From: Sycobia sp. Sy_11
Lineage: Eukaryota > Arthropoda > Insecta > Hymenoptera > Epichrysomallidae
Direction of reading: 5' to 3'
Assembly (NCBI GenBank): GCA_018907035.1
Contig: JACCIC010000364.1
Coordinates: forward strand, 62,001-126,000
DNA: 64,000 nt
Every line of letters begins with the position of its first letter. The stretch's first letter is position 1. Below are positions 62,155 to 64,000 of the stretch, one piece after another. Made by a program: the position numbers and the translations under genes. Under the pieces are notes generated by a model that saw only the letters and a program-made list of their open reading frames with translations, did no database searches and had not been told where the DNA came from.

Positions 62155-62505
62155 ATTTCTAGGAGATTTCGTGTTTGGTTGGCAAGATACACTGTCCAGG
62201 TATTTCGGGATTACTTCTACGGAAATATTCGAGTTTGAACAATAGAACTGAATTCCAGATGTCTAGAATGACTTCCACGGAGAGTATCGTGCTCGGATAT
62301 TCAAATATGATGTCCAGGTATTTCGAACGAAGTTCTATGGCGAAGGATACAACGTCCAGGTATGTCGGGACATCGTATTCTACCTCTTGGACTCGAAACT
62401 GTCCGTAGAATTCTTTCCGCGACACCAGAGCATTTTTTCTAACTTCCGAACACGAAAGTACAATATTTCCCCGTAGAAGTCATATTCAAGATACATTTCA
62501 TCATT
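62155..62505. repeat. 60-bp minisatellite units, diverged array
   Basis: About five units related to those at 25000-25840 (CAAGATACACTGTCCAGGTA, GATGTCCAGGTATTTCGAAC, ACAACGTCCAGGTATGTCGG), with the last units inverted (GAACACGAAAGTACAATATT, CCCCGTAGAAGTC). The array is interrupted by mariner M3 at about 62506. Confidence 0.7.
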
Positions 62506-62509
62506 CATT

Positions 62510-63430
62510 TGCGAAGAACTCGGAGAGCTACTTTTCTCAAGCCTCTTTTGAGTCCAACTGTACACCACCAAGGGCGTTCGACATGGACAGGAACAGGTGG
62601 TAATCACTTTGAGCTATTTTCCGGCTATATGGTGGATGCGATAAAACCTCACATCCCAACTCCCGTACCTTCTAACGACTCATCAACGAAGTGTATCTGG
62701 CATTGTCCTGGTAGAACACTACATCCTTCCCGTTGGCCAATTGTGGACGCTTCTGGTCGATAGCCTGCTTTAAGCGGTCTAGTTCTCCACAGTAGATAGT
62801 AGAATTAAGCGTCTGGCCAAATGGGAGCAATTCATAGTGGATGATTCCCTTCTAATCCCAGCAAACACAGAGCAAAACTTTCCTGGCCGTGAATCTCGGC
62901 TTGGCCACTGTTTCGGACGGTCCACTGGCTTTGGATCACGACCGTTTTCGCTTAATATTGTCGTATGTGATCGATTTTTCATCACAAGTTACAATCTGCT
63001 TCAAAAATGAGTCGAGTTCGTTCTGTTTCAGTAGCACGTCGCAGGCGTTGATTCGGTCCAGAAGGTTTTTTTGCGCCAAATCATGCGACACCCAAACATC
63101 AAGCTTTCTTTTGTATCCAGCCTTGTCCAGATGGTTGAAAATGATTTGGTGACTAACTCTTATCTCTTGGGCAATGTCACGAGATGCCACTTGCTCGTCT
63201 AACTCGATAAATTCCAGGATTTAATCGATATTCGTCGTCACAGGTCTTTCGCCAACTGACTCATCTATGGTGTCGTTTTCACCGGCTCTGAATCGTCGAA
63301 ACCATTCCTTTGCGATTCGAAATGATAGCGTGCCATCTCCCAAAACACCATTAATCTCACGCAACGTTCATATACCCGATTTGCCTTTGACGAAGGAAAA
63401 CTTTAAAATAGCGTGAAATTGAATTTTAAA
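62510..63430 (-). pseudogene. Mariner M3 transposase (decayed)
   Basis: Minus-strand mariner transposase. N-terminus with helix-turn-helix segments (AKEWFRRFRAGEND, SRDIAQEIRVSHQIIFNHLD), first Asp in VTCDEKSITYDN (about 62975), second in FYQDNARYTS (about 62700), third region HPPYS..IAQSDYHLFLSM (about 62620). Several stops and at least one frameshift. The first domain is followed by a typical KVLLCVCWD segment. The inverted repeats were not delimited. It sits inside the minisatellite of H5. Confidence 0.8.
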
Positions 63431-63595
63431 AAATGGCTTGCGAAGTAGTAGTTTTTTTAAGCAGATGCTAAGATAGTATCTTTTTATACAAAAGCGATAA
63501 TAGATATATAATAATTATCTATAGGAATATAGATTTATACATAAATTATTTTTTTGAATGGTTATCTGGACTGAAGCCGAGATGAAGGATACTAG

Positions 63596-64000
63596 TATAT
63601 ATTTCATATAATGTATTTCATATTCTCATACACAACTGAAGAGTGAAACAGAGAGAGAGACAGAGAGAGAGAGACAGAGCGAAAAAGATATAGAGAACGT
63701 GATTGTAAATAAGGTGAAAGAGAGAATACTTGACCGAATTTAGTGCTTAATAGCCCAAATATATACCGGATGAAAATTCACCTGTTTTGAATTCCTGCGC
63801 GTAACATCCGATGCTGCGAGAGGCAGTGGGGCAATAAAGCAAGTCAGAAAAGGATGATCTCTAAATTTTTAAGTCCTTAATGAATGAAAACACGCGCGGG
63901 ACTCCAGTTCTCTGTAATTTTATTTGCACTCTCAATGATGTGAAAGATAAAAGCTGCTTCTCCCGTAAAAGACTATAATGAATGTCTCCATCATGAATTT
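63596..64000. other. Right-edge DNA, no gene seen
   Basis: GA-rich microsatellite at about 63640-63680 (GAGAGAGACAGAGAGAGAGAGA), then unique-looking DNA. Confidence 0.6.

Larger units (their letters stand above)
61459..63595 (+). mobile_element. Degenerate Helitron (H5) with mariner inserted
   Basis: The plus-strand 5' end TCATACTAATTTATAAC at 61459 resembles the H3 start. ACATAGGCTATGTTTTT at 61896 is a further H3 5' landmark, displaced by an internal insertion or duplication (about 61540-61860, which includes a CT microsatellite). The 3' end at 63595 reads CTGAAGCCGAGATGAAGGATACTAG, a decayed version of the hairpin and CTAG. 60-bp minisatellite units (62155-62500) and mariner M3 lie inside. 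No Rep or helicase. Confidence 0.5.

Overview
The window is repeat-rich, AT-rich insect nuclear DNA with no recognisable host protein-coding gene. The element mix (Polinton, Penelope, Helitrons, jockey- and R1-like non-LTR elements, Ty3/gypsy and BEL/Pao relics, three mariners, a tRNA-derived SINE) and the very long (TA)n, (CA)n and (CT)n microsatellites suggest an arthropod. The gene-start grammar (TATA box, about 30 bp, TCAGT initiator) is the arthropod core promoter. An ant or wasp is my best guess, but that is inference.

Layout. 0-7 kb: a SINE with perfect target-site duplications (TSDs), then a decayed Ty3/gypsy element whose reverse transcriptase core is deleted. 7-14.8 kb: two more SINEs, microsatellites, copies of an unnamed mosaic repeat (here R1-rep), and a 2.16-kb fold-back element with arms of about 810 bp. 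14.86-21.35 kb: a minus-strand autonomous-type Helitron (Rep and helicase, broken) carrying a 1.6-kb piece of a jockey-like retrotransposon. 22-28.4 kb: an inverted second copy of R1-rep carrying a Penelope terminal-repeat insertion, then Helitron-type elements packed with a 60-bp minisatellite. 31-36.6 kb: a second gypsy gag-protease relic, a Helitron fragment interrupted by a 5'-truncated jockey with an open 837-codon ORF, and a fourth SINE. 39.44-50.97 kb: a Polinton (Maverick) with about 142-bp terminal inverted repeats and a perfect 6-bp TSD. 51-55 kb: a BEL/Pao gag relic split by a Penelope-like element with inverted terminal repeats and candidate hammerhead ribozymes. 55-64 kb: a palindromic transposon, a mariner, an R1-clade retrotransposon tail, and a Helitron interrupted by a third mariner.

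The Polinton is the most informative object. Left to right it holds: a tandem array of promoter-like repeats; an unknown 131-codon ORF; a truncated mariner fused to the C-terminal part of the protein-primed DNA polymerase B; a 101-aa ORF; then on the minus strand integrase, a tail-fibre-like protein, a conserved unknown protein and the packaging ATPase; then on the plus strand a phospholipase-A2-type minor capsid protein, an adenovirus-type cysteine protease, penton, a 51-codon ORF and the major capsid protein. Integrase, fibre, ATPase, PLA2/minor capsid and major capsid all carry stops or frameshifts, so this is a dead copy. Several genes nevertheless still show their own TATA/TCAGT promoter, including a compact divergent promoter between the ATPase and capsid groups.
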